Origin: Myxococcales bacterium
Lineage (GTDB): Bacteria > Myxococcota_A > Polyangia > Palsa-1104
Assembly: GCA_003170275.1 (NCBI GenBank)
Contig: PNAM01000009.1
Coordinates: 124,001-188,000, forward strand
Direction of reading: 5' to 3'
DNA length: 64,000 nt
Shown: one piece after another, positions 29,082 to 37,225 of the stretch
Layout: every line of letters begins with the position of its first letter
Numbering within the stretch: the stretch's first letter is position 1
Position numbers and translations under genes: made by a program
Notes under the pieces: generated by a model
The model's database searches: none
What the model saw: only the letters and a program-made list of their open reading frames with translations
What the model was told of the DNA's origin: nothing

Positions 29082-29142
29082 CGTCGCCAGTGTACGTCAG
29101 AAGCGCTCGTCTAGACGCGCGCGATCGGGCATCATGCACGCC

Positions 29143-29670
29143 ATGAAACGATATTCGCTGGTCCTGGTCTTGCTCTTCGCCGCCGGCTTCGTCGCGGCGC
29201 GCGCCACCGCGCAGCAGCCTCCCGCCGCAGCCGCCGCCGCGCCGCAAAACTGCAAGACCTACGGCTCGGGCAAGTGCTGCGATCCGGCCATCGCCGCCCA
29301 CCTCACCAAGGACGCGGTGTTCTCCGCCTGCGGCGAGTCCGACGCCACCTTCCTCGGCGAGCAGGGCTCCAAGGACACCTGCAAGTACTTCTTCAAGGTG
29401 GCCGGCCAGAAGGACGAAGACATGTTCGTGCAGGTCTACGCGCCGCCGCAGAAGGACGTGCCGGCCGCGCCCAACGATCCGTTCTTCAAGTGGGGCAAGG
29501 TCGGACCGGTGTTCTTCACCGACCGCGCGCTCTCGCCGAAGTCGCAGCCCATGTTGGCGAACTCGACCGGCCTGTGGCTGCCCGGCAAGGGCTACTTCGT
29601 CGCCATCAACGCGTCGACCAAGGTGTGCACCAAGCCCGAAGCCAAGCGCCTCGCCACGCGCATGAAGTAG
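29143..29670 (+). CDS. Exported hypothetical protein
   Basis: Signal peptide MKRYSLVLVLLFAAGFVAARATAQ; conserved Cys. Confidence 0.6.
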   Translation: MKRYSLVLVLLFAAGFVAARATAQQPPAAAAAAPQNCKTYGSGKCCDPAIAAHLTKDAVFSACGESDATFLGEQGSKDTCKYFFKVAGQKDEDMFVQVYAPPQKDVPAAPNDPFFKWGKVGPVFFTDRALSPKSQPMLANSTGLWLPGKGYFVAINASTKVCTKPEAKRLATRMK

Positions 29671-29676
29671 CCGCCT

Positions 29677-30639
29677 CTAGTGTAGCGAGCGCAGGATCGA
29701 GCGGATCTCGCCGGCGTACGAGCCGCGCGGCGCGAGCGAGAGGTAGCGCTCGTAGGCGCTGCGTGCGTCGCCGTTGCGGCCGTTCTGCTGCTGCGCGGCG
29801 CCGATCACCAGGTACGCGTCGGCGTTCTGCGGATTGGCCTGGGTCGCGCGCGTGGCGCTGGCGAGGGCCTTGCCCGCCGCGCCGCGATCGAGCTGGCAGT
29901 GCGCCAACACCGTCAGCGCCTCGTCCCCGTCGGGCTTGCGCTCGATCGCCTGCTCGAGCAGCGCGACCGCGGCCTTGAGCTGGCCCTTTTCGTAGCGCGC
30001 TTTTCCATCCTTGAGCAGCGACTCGTAGTCCGGTCCCTCGGGCTCGGCGGGCTTCTCGACCGGCGCGATCACCGGCGCGACGACGGGCGCAGCGACCGGC
30101 GCGACGACGACCGGCGCAGCGACGACCGGCGCAGCGACGACCGGCGCAGCGACGACCGGCGCAGCGACGACCGGCGGCGCAGCCGGGGCCGCGACCACCG
30201 CGATCGGGGCCGCCGCGCGCGGGCGCACGACCAGGGCCAGGCCCGCCGCAGCCGCGAGGCCGATCCCGGCGAGCACCAGCCACCTGGTCGGCGGCGCGGC
30301 CTTTGCCGGCGCGTCCTCTTCTTCTTTTCCCTCGTCGAGCCACGCGCGCAGCGCAGGCGCAGGCTCCTCGACCAACGGCAGCGCCCGCTCGCACACCAGC
30401 TTCTCTTCCTGCAGCTTGCACAGGACGCGCAGCACCTCGAGCGCGGGAAACCCGGAGTCGTCGATCACCCGCCGCAGCGTGCGACGCCCGTCGAACAGCC
30501 GCAGGATGTCTTCGATCTCGTCGGGAATCTCGTCGGTGCGTCCGGCCAGGCCGCGGAAGTCCACCTCGAAGACGGTCTCGAGCGGCGGCAGCCGATCGCT
30601 CTTCACCAGTGCGCGTTCGCGGTTCGGGGTCATCGTCAT
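29677..30639 (-). CDS. TM-anchored TPR protein with Val/Ala/Pro-rich linker
   Basis: TM WLVLAGIGLAAAAGLALVV; VVAAPVVAAP linker; TPR-like KDGKARYEKGQLKAAVALLEQAIERKPDGDEALTVLAHCQLDRG. Confidence 0.75.
   Translation of the reverse strand: MTMTPNRERALVKSDRLPPLETVFEVDFRGLAGRTDEIPDEIEDILRLFDGRRTLRRVIDDSGFPALEVLRVLCKLQEEKLVCERALPLVEEPAPALRAWLDEGKEEEDAPAKAAPPTRWLVLAGIGLAAAAGLALVVRPRAAAPIAVVAAPAAPPVVAAPVVAAPVVAAPVVAAPVVVAPVAAPVVAPVIAPVEKPAEPEGPDYESLLKDGKARYEKGQLKAAVALLEQAIERKPDGDEALTVLAHCQLDRGAAGKALASATRATQANPQNADAYLVIGAAQQQNGRNGDARSAYERYLSLAPRGSYAGEIRSILRSLH
30106..30180. repeat. 15-bp in-frame minisatellite (gacgaccggcgcagc), 4 perfect plus 1 imperfect copies
   Basis: Read directly; encodes VVAAP on minus strand. 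Confidence 0.9.
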
Positions 30640-31097
30640 TCTGCCGACAGCATCAAGGGAAATTCGAAGTCGTACTCGGTCTTGGCCGCGGGAAACGCCC
30701 ACTTCTTCATGGTCTGCGCCAGGCACTCGCCGATGTCGCCATCGCCGAGCGGCGAATCGCCGAAGCTCACGTCGGTGACCTGCCCCGAGCGCTCGATCTT
30801 GAGCCGGGTCATCATCTTGGCGATGGTGAGCGTGGGATCGCGCTTCAGGATCCGCTGGTAGCACAGCAGCATGGTCGCGCGGTTCTCCTGCACCACCGCG
30901 GCGAGCCGGGAATCGTCGACCGGCCGCTCGCGCACCCGCGGCACGATGCGCTGCTGCGTCGGAATGTGATCCGCCGCAACCACCTTCACCGTCGCCGGTT
31001 TGGTCTTTTTCGCCAGGGCGACCGGCTGCGAGACGACGAGTGCGCCCATCAAGAGGAGGCCGAGGGCTGCAGGCTGGAGATGCGGCATTTCCTTCAA
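30636..31097 (-). CDS. AgmX/PglI C-terminal-domain-like protein
   Basis: IQxx-type LLCYQRILKRDPTLTIAKMMTRLKIERSGQVTDVSFGDSPLGDGDIGECLAQTMKKWAFPAA; stop overlaps next ATG. Confidence 0.65.
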   Translation of the reverse strand: MKEMPHLQPAALGLLLMGALVVSQPVALAKKTKPATVKVVAADHIPTQQRIVPRVRERPVDDSRLAAVVQENRATMLLCYQRILKRDPTLTIAKMMTRLKIERSGQVTDVSFGDSPLGDGDIGECLAQTMKKWAFPAAKTEYDFEFPLMLSAE

Positions 31098-31193
31098 TAG
31101 GTAGTACCACGAGCCGGGAATCTGATGAAAACAGCCAAAGGATGACTTGGATCACGCTCGGTTAGCCCACTTCGCTGCTATGTAGCTAAGCGC

Positions 31194-31928
31194 ATGTTCC
31201 GAGCCGCCAAGCACCGCGACGAGCTTCCCCGCCAGCTCCGGCTGGCCGAGTGGGTGTTCGATCAGCTCGCCGCCGAGATCCTCGAAGGCACCTTCGGCGC
31301 GGGCCAGGCGCTGCCCTCCGAGGAGGCGCTCGCGGATCGCTTCGGCGTCTCGCGCATGATCATGCGGCAGGCGATCCACCGCCTCGCGGACCTCGAGCTG
31401 ATCTCGGTGCGCCAGGGCTCGGTCACCCGCGTGCTGGACGTGGCGCAGTCGCACGATCTGCGCATCCTCGAGCTGCTCTATCGCCTCGCGCCGTCGGCGT
31501 CCCCGTCGAGCGTCCCGGCGCTGATCGATCCGCGCGACGTGGTCGAGAAGCAGCTCCTGCAGGGGCTCGCGCTGATCGACATCGCCGCGCGGCGCGGTCG
31601 CACCGAGGAGCTGGCGCTGATCGCGGCCGGCGTCGAAGCGTTCGCCGCCGCGCCGCTGTCGGAGGCGGTCTTCGTCGCGTTCGAAGAGCGCTTCTGGCAA
31701 GCGGTCGCGCGCGCGGGCGGCAACCGCATCCTGCAGATGGAGACCAACTGGTGGTACCGGGTGCTCGCCGAGCGCCCGCGGCCCGAGGCGCTGGTCCCCT
31801 CCCCGCTCGCCGTGCGCGTCGGCTTCTACCGCGAGCTCGCGCGGCGGCTGCACGCGCGCGACGGGGCCTCGCGCTACTACCTGGAAACGGTCTCGCCCAT
31901 CCTCGCAGCGCTGGAGAACAAACCATGA
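31194..31928 (+). CDS. GntR/FadR-family transcriptional regulator
   Basis: LPSEEALADRFGVSRMIMRQAIHRLADLELISVRQGSVTRV. Confidence 0.85.
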   Translation: MFRAAKHRDELPRQLRLAEWVFDQLAAEILEGTFGAGQALPSEEALADRFGVSRMIMRQAIHRLADLELISVRQGSVTRVLDVAQSHDLRILELLYRLAPSASPSSVPALIDPRDVVEKQLLQGLALIDIAARRGRTEELALIAAGVEAFAAAPLSEAVFVAFEERFWQAVARAGGNRILQMETNWWYRVLAERPRPEALVPSPLAVRVGFYRELARRLHARDGASRYYLETVSPILAALENKP

Positions 31929-32818
31929 GGTCCCGTCTCGCACCGATCTTCGTGATGATCTCGCTCGCCGGCTGCGGCGCGCTTCCGTTCAGCCACAGCG
32001 ACGGCGGTGCGGCCGATGCACGCCAGTTCGACGGCGGCGAATCGGTGGCGCTCACGCTGGACACGTTCAGCGTTCCGGCCGGCGGCGAGGTCTACAAGTG
32101 CCAGGACTTCGCCAATCCGTTCGGCGGCGCCGAGGTCTCGGTGAGCGGCTTCGAGTCGCACATGACGCCCGGCTCGCACCACCTTTTGATGTTCTTCAAG
32201 GACGGCGCCAGCAACGGCGCGCTCAGCGATTGCAGCGGCTTCGAGTTCGGCGCCGGACCGTACGGTTCGCAGCGCCCGGACGATCAGATCTCGTATCCGC
32301 CGGGCATCGGCGTCACGATCGCGCCCTCGCGCGGCTTTCGCGTGCAGGTGCACTACCTGAACTCGTCGCCCAACCCGATCGAGCCGCAGGCGCAGGTGCT
32401 GTTCCACGTCGCGCAGCCGGGATCGATCACCAATCGCGCGGCGGTGCTGTTCTTCAACAACACCTCGATCGTCGTTCCGCCCGGGGCCACGCCGACCACC
32501 ATCTCCAAGACCTGCACCATTCCCTACGACATCAATCTGTTGCAGAGCACCGGTCACATGCACCTCGCCGGCACCGACTTCCTCGCCACCGCCGGCGCGA
32601 CCAGGCTGTTCGAGTCGAGCACGTGGGAAAACGTCGCCCCGGCGATGTACGACCCACCGCTCGCGCTGAAGGCCGGCTCGACGGTGACCTTCGCGTGCAC
32701 CTACCTCAACACCACCGGCGTCGCGCTGACCTTCGGCGAATCGGCGCGCACCAACGAGATGTGCATCTTCACCGGCCAGTTCTATCCGGCCATCGGCGAC
32801 GGCCTCGGCTGTCAATAA
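31925..32818 (+). CDS. Lipoprotein of the copper type II ascorbate-dependent monooxygenase (PHM-like) fold
   Basis: GSHHLLMF, QVHYLN, TGHMHLAGTDF, TNEMCIFTGQFYP match PHM copper ligands. Confidence 0.75.
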   Translation: MRSRLAPIFVMISLAGCGALPFSHSDGGAADARQFDGGESVALTLDTFSVPAGGEVYKCQDFANPFGGAEVSVSGFESHMTPGSHHLLMFFKDGASNGALSDCSGFEFGAGPYGSQRPDDQISYPPGIGVTIAPSRGFRVQVHYLNSSPNPIEPQAQVLFHVAQPGSITNRAAVLFFNNTSIVVPPGATPTTISKTCTIPYDINLLQSTGHMHLAGTDFLATAGATRLFESSTWENVAPAMYDPPLALKAGSTVTFACTYLNTTGVALTFGESARTNEMCIFTGQFYPAIGDGLGCQ

Positions 32819-32834
32819 CCCGGAGGGGAAAGAC

Positions 32835-33284
32835 ATGCGTACCCTGCTCGTGCTCTGCACAACCCTGTTTCTCGCGTGCGCCGCCGATCCGGCCGCCGAC
32901 TACGTCGGCACCTGGAGCTTTGCGTCCGGCACCGACAACGTGAGCTGCCCGACGGGCAACACCGCAGTGGCGCTCACCGGCAACGTCACGATCAAGAAGG
33001 GCGTCGACGGAAAGCTGGTGGTCCTCGACGCCGACGGCTGCAATTTCACGTACACGCTGATGGGCACCGCCGCGACCACCTCGAACGCGATGTGCACGCG
33101 GCCCGCGCCCGAGGTCGGCGCCGGCGTGACCGCCGCGACAGACTTCAGCCAGATCACGCTGAACACCGCCGACGGCAAGAGCATGAGCGATACGTTTGCT
33201 GGCACGGTCGCGTTTACGTCGGCGGCGGGGACGCTGGATTGTACGTTCTCGGGATCGGGAGCGCTGAACAAGATCGCGGACTAG
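32835..33284 (+). CDS. Hypothetical lipoprotein
   Basis: MRTLLVLCTTLFLACAADPA lipobox; GGAGGGG upstream. Confidence 0.6.
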   Translation: MRTLLVLCTTLFLACAADPAADYVGTWSFASGTDNVSCPTGNTAVALTGNVTIKKGVDGKLVVLDADGCNFTYTLMGTAATTSNAMCTRPAPEVGAGVTAATDFSQITLNTADGKSMSDTFAGTVAFTSAAGTLDCTFSGSGALNKIAD

Positions 33285-33285
33285 G

Positions 33286-34302
33286 TTACGGCGGCGGCTC
33301 GCCGATGCGGATCGAGGCGCGGCCGAGGAGCTGGCCGCTCTCGGTCTCGACGGTGCAGGTCCAGTGGCCGGGGCCGGGACTGCGGCGGTAGGACCAGGTG
33401 CGGAAGCCTTGCGGCCGGCCGCCGCGAATCTCGAGCGGGATCTCCGCCCGCACCACACCATTCTGCCGCCACACATGCCGCAGCCTGTCCTTCAGCCCGC
33501 GCGGCGCGGCGATCGCGGTCGCGCAGACCAGCTGCGCGGGAGCGGCCGCCAGGGTGGTCGCGGGATCGATCAGCCGGCGCTCGACCACCTGCGTGCCGAT
33601 CGCGCCCTCGACGAAACGCAGCGGCGCCGGCGGCACCACGCGCGCGCCGCCGAACAGCAGCGCCGCCGCGAGCCCGACGCTCACCAGCAACCCCGCCGCG
33701 GTCCTGACGCGCCGCTTCTCACCCGCGGGCGCGGTCGCGCGCACTGCGAGCGGCAGTCCGGCGGCAGTCGACAGCGCCGCGACGATCAGGCTCACGCGAT
33801 TGCTCGCGCCGAGCACCGGCAGCACGCAGTCGAGCCCGGCGAACGAAGCGATCGCCTGCAGCGCGGCGGCGCTCACCGGCACCTTGAGCGCGGCGCGATA
33901 GAGCGGCGTCCACAAGGTCACCCCGCCGGCAGCGGCGATCACCGCGACGAACGCGTAGTGCGCCGGCACCGCGGAGGCGCGCGCGAAGAACGGCAGCGAG
34001 AAGAACAGGCATAGCTGCATCAGCGACTGCGTGCCGAACACCGTCGAGAACTGCGCGGCGCGAGCGGCCAGCGCCTGGTTGCGCGACAGGCGACGCGGCT
34101 CGAGCCCGTCGAGCACCGCGAACGCCGCGAGCACCAACCAGCCGCCCGCCGCCGCCGCCGCCACCAGCCACGCGCGCTCGGGCCGGCGATCCATCCCCAG
34201 CGCGCCCGACACGCCGAGCAGCAATGAGGTCCACGGCAGGATGCGGCGCAGCGCCCGCCACCAGCGCGACGACGACTTCTCCGGCTCGTTGCCTGGCGCC
34301 AT
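33286..34302 (-). CDS. Membrane protein with DUF2914-like C-terminal domain
   Basis: HVWRQNGVVRAEIPLEIRGGRPQGFRTWSYRRSPGPGHWTCTVETESGQLLGRASI. Confidence 0.7.
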   Translation of the reverse strand: MAPGNEPEKSSSRWWRALRRILPWTSLLLGVSGALGMDRRPERAWLVAAAAAGGWLVLAAFAVLDGLEPRRLSRNQALAARAAQFSTVFGTQSLMQLCLFFSLPFFARASAVPAHYAFVAVIAAAGGVTLWTPLYRAALKVPVSAAALQAIASFAGLDCVLPVLGASNRVSLIVAALSTAAGLPLAVRATAPAGEKRRVRTAAGLLVSVGLAAALLFGGARVVPPAPLRFVEGAIGTQVVERRLIDPATTLAAAPAQLVCATAIAAPRGLKDRLRHVWRQNGVVRAEIPLEIRGGRPQGFRTWSYRRSPGPGHWTCTVETESGQLLGRASIRIGEPPP

Positions 34303-34453
34303 GGCGTGCCTATCCTAAGGCATCCTTGCGGAGCATTTTCGCTCCGACTCTCCGAAATCCGAGCGCACGCAGCGATCGATTCCACGCCGGCCGTGGCTCT
34401 CGACCTGGCAGGGGAGTTGCTCAGCTCTACGCTGAATCCACGAGGAGGTTCCC

Positions 34454-34903
34454 GTGCGTACCTTGACCTACCTGTTCGTAACCGTGCTCGGCACCACGCC
34501 CGCGTTCGCCCAGATCCACGTCGAGATCGGCGTGCCCGAGCCGCCGCGGGTGATCGTTCGCGCTCCCGCGCCGCGCGTGATCGTGGCGCCGCCGCCGTCG
34601 GTGCGCTACGTCGCGCCGTCGGTCCGCTTCGAAGCGCCCCCGCCGCTGGTGACCGTGCAGCCGGGCGTTCAGGTGGTCGAGGACTCCGAGCAGGAAGTGT
34701 TCTTCGTCGACGGCTACTACTGGCACGCAGGCGCCGACGGCACCTGGTGGCATACGCGCGATCATCGCGGCGGATGGGTGGTCGCGCCGCGACGCGCGGT
34801 GCCGGGCGCGCTGGTGCGCTTTCCGCGCGGGCAGTATCGCCACTACCGGAAGCGCCACGAGGAGAAGGCCGAGCGGAAGTTCGAAAAGCACCACGGGCGC
34901 TAG
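34454..34903 (+). CDS. Exported hypothetical protein
   Basis: Signal peptide MRTLTYLFVTVLGTTPAFAQ; GTG/ATG after GAGGTTCCC; YYWHAGADGTWWHTRDHRGGW. Confidence 0.6.
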   Translation: MRTLTYLFVTVLGTTPAFAQIHVEIGVPEPPRVIVRAPAPRVIVAPPPSVRYVAPSVRFEAPPPLVTVQPGVQVVEDSEQEVFFVDGYYWHAGADGTWWHTRDHRGGWVVAPRRAVPGALVRFPRGQYRHYRKRHEEKAERKFEKHHGR

Positions 34904-34936
34904 CTGCGGGGGTACCATGTTCGAAGGAGGTGCATC

Positions 34937-36292
34937 ATGAGTTACCTCTACGGGGACTCGAGCTCCTCATCCCTGCAGATCAATTACATCGACTTTCTGC
35001 GCGACGCGCTCGACTTTTCGGTGCAGGTGCTGGCGGCCGATCACCGGATGCGCGAGGGCGAGGCGCGAGTGGTCGAGGTGCGGCGCGCGTGCGCCGAAGA
35101 GGTCGGGCGGCTCGAGGCGCTCGGCGCCGCGATCGCGCGCTCGGTCGAGGGGGCGCCCATCGGCCCCGCCGAATCTCCGACGGCCCTGTGCGCGCAGGCG
35201 GTGTTGCGCGCGAGCGCCGACCAGGTGCGCGCGGCGATCGATCGCGTGCACGCTACGCTCACCAGCGATCTGGCGCAATCGGAGTCGCAGTCCGGGCGCG
35301 AGCGCGAGAGCGTGGTCGCGGCGCTGTCCACCCTCCTGCTCCGTCACGACCTCCCCGAGATGACCAGCGAGCTGCGCCTGCAGCAACAGGGCGGCACGCG
35401 CTATGCGGCGCACGTGCACACGCGCAGCCTCGACGATCTCGAGGCGGTGCTAGAGCTCGAGATCGCCGCCGCTCACCCGCTCGCCCACGTGCTGCGCGTG
35501 GAGAAGCTGGTCGAGCGGCTCGAGGTGCAGGCGCCCGAGACCGGCGGCTGGCTGCGCAAGGAGGTCAAGCTGCGGCCGCAGCGGCTCGACAAGGAGTACA
35601 TCACCGAGCTGGTGCTCGGCGGCGCGCAGACGATCATCAAGCTGCGCAGCGCGGCCGACGGGACGGGCGTGGGCTACGACGTGCTGGTGCGCGCGGAGGC
35701 GCCGCGCGTTCAGCTGCTGCGCACCGGCGAAGCGACCGATCTGCCGGCGTTCGATCTCGGCGTCGACGACGCCGCCAAGCTGATCGATCTCGAGGCCAAG
35801 CTGATCGCGGCGACCGGCGAGCTGTTGCACGCGCGCAAGGCGCTGGTCGACGCCAGGCTCGGCGACGGCCCGCTCGCCGAGTGGCGCAATCCGAAGAAGA
35901 TGGTCGAACGGCTGGTGGCCAAGATGGCGCCGGTGGTGCAAGAGATCGCCAAGCGCTCGCTGACGCCCACCGAGCTGGTGCTCAAGCGGCAGCTCGGCGA
36001 TGGACGGCGCGAGGAGATCTTTGTCTCGCGCGACGAGCTGCGTCGCAAGCTCGGCCCGCTCGCCAACGGCTCGCGCGCGCTGTTCGCCCCGCTCGGGCTC
36101 GGCGAGCCCGCGTCCGAGCCGGCGCCGGCCCCGGTGCACGCGCCGGTGCCGGTCGTGGAAAAGGCCGCGACGGTGGTCGTGCCGCGCTCGCCGCCGCCGC
36201 CGCCCGCCAAGAGTGAAACGGCGGCCATCTCGCTCGACGACTCGCTCGACCGGATGATCGTCTCCGAAGCGCCCTCGCGCAAACCCGACTGA
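34937..36292 (+). CDS. Hypothetical protein, 451 aa
   Basis: GAAGGAGG before ATG; MSYLYGDSSSSSLQINYIDFLRDALDF. Confidence 0.65.
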   Translation: MSYLYGDSSSSSLQINYIDFLRDALDFSVQVLAADHRMREGEARVVEVRRACAEEVGRLEALGAAIARSVEGAPIGPAESPTALCAQAVLRASADQVRAAIDRVHATLTSDLAQSESQSGRERESVVAALSTLLLRHDLPEMTSELRLQQQGGTRYAAHVHTRSLDDLEAVLELEIAAAHPLAHVLRVEKLVERLEVQAPETGGWLRKEVKLRPQRLDKEYITELVLGGAQTIIKLRSAADGTGVGYDVLVRAEAPRVQLLRTGEATDLPAFDLGVDDAAKLIDLEAKLIAATGELLHARKALVDARLGDGPLAEWRNPKKMVERLVAKMAPVVQEIAKRSLTPTELVLKRQLGDGRREEIFVSRDELRRKLGPLANGSRALFAPLGLGEPASEPAPAPVHAPVPVVEKAATVVVPRSPPPPPAKSETAAISLDDSLDRMIVSEAPSRKPD

Positions 36293-36297
36293 ACCGA

Positions 36298-36564
36298 CTA
36301 GTTTCTGCCGTCCTCTCCCTGGCGCGACTCGACCTTGCGGTCGAGCAGGTTCAGCGCCGTGCGCAGCTGTGTGACCAGCTGCATCAACCGGCGCGCGTCG
36401 TCGAGCGCGAGCGCCCTGGGCTTCAACCCACCGAGATTTGGCAGCACCTCCGCCGCGCAACGCCTGGCCTCGGCGACCTGCGGCCCGGTCGGCTCGTCGA
36501 GCGCGGCGTAGGTGAACGCCAGCGCCCGCTCGAGCATGCCCTCCATCCACTGAAAGCTCTTCAT
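36298..36564 (-). CDS. Small hypothetical protein
   Basis: 88 aa ORF starting MKSFQWMEGMLERALAFTYAALDEPTG. Confidence 0.45.
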   Translation of the reverse strand: MKSFQWMEGMLERALAFTYAALDEPTGPQVAEARRCAAEVLPNLGGLKPRALALDDARRLMQLVTQLRTALNLLDRKVESRQGEDGRN

Positions 36565-36625
36565 CGAACCGTCCTCCTCCGACTCTCTTGCGTGACCCCT
36601 GTATGGAAACGCCTGGGCGCGCTCC

Positions 36626-37225
36626 TCATTCCAATCGCATCGTCCGCCACAGCAGTCCCGCCGCGAGCAGCGCGAACAGCAGGCTGACCGCGTCCAGGGC
36701 GAGCACCACCTGCAACGCGCCGCGCCGCGCGCCGCCGATGGTCGCCGCCAGCGCGCGCGAGTGGCTCGCCGCGCGATCGAGCGCGACCAGCGCGGTGCCC
36801 GAGATCTCCTCGACCGCAGGCAAGATGCGCCCGGTCACCTCGCGCTGCTGCGCCGGATCGTGCGGATCCCAGCGGCCCACCGCGCTGCCGATCATCGACT
36901 GCAGCGCGGCGAGCTGGTGGGCGAAGCGCGGCGATTCCGCGGTCGTCTCCAGCGACAGGTAGGTCTCCAGCTCGGCCTGGGCGCGCTGCCAGCTGCGCTC
37001 GACGTGATCGCGGCGCGCATCGGCTTCGCGCAACAGCGCGCCGAGCTGGCGCAGATCTTCGCAGCCGTTGGTGAGGTACTGGATCCCGGGCGCCACGCTC
37101 TCGGCGAGCTGGTGGGCCGCCGCATCGATCGACCCCGCGCGATACTCGGAGTACGCGGTCGCGGCGATGAACGAGGTCACCACCACGCCCAGTGCGGCGA
37201 GGGCCGCCCGCCCCGACGCGGTCAT
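36626..37225 (-). CDS. Two-TM helical periplasmic sensor-like protein with no output domain
   Basis: TM at N-terminus and C-terminus (VVLALDAVSLLFALLAAGLLWRTMRLE); ATG overlaps sulfatase stop. Confidence 0.55.
   Translation of the reverse strand: MTASGRAALAALGVVVTSFIAATAYSEYRAGSIDAAAHQLAESVAPGIQYLTNGCEDLRQLGALLREADARRDHVERSWQRAQAELETYLSLETTAESPRFAHQLAALQSMIGSAVGRWDPHDPAQQREVTGRILPAVEEISGTALVALDRAASHSRALAATIGGARRGALQVVLALDAVSLLFALLAAGLLWRTMRLE

Noticed and set aside
30106-30180. Possible CRISPR array
   Set aside because: 15-bp tandem units without spacers, in frame inside a coding sequence
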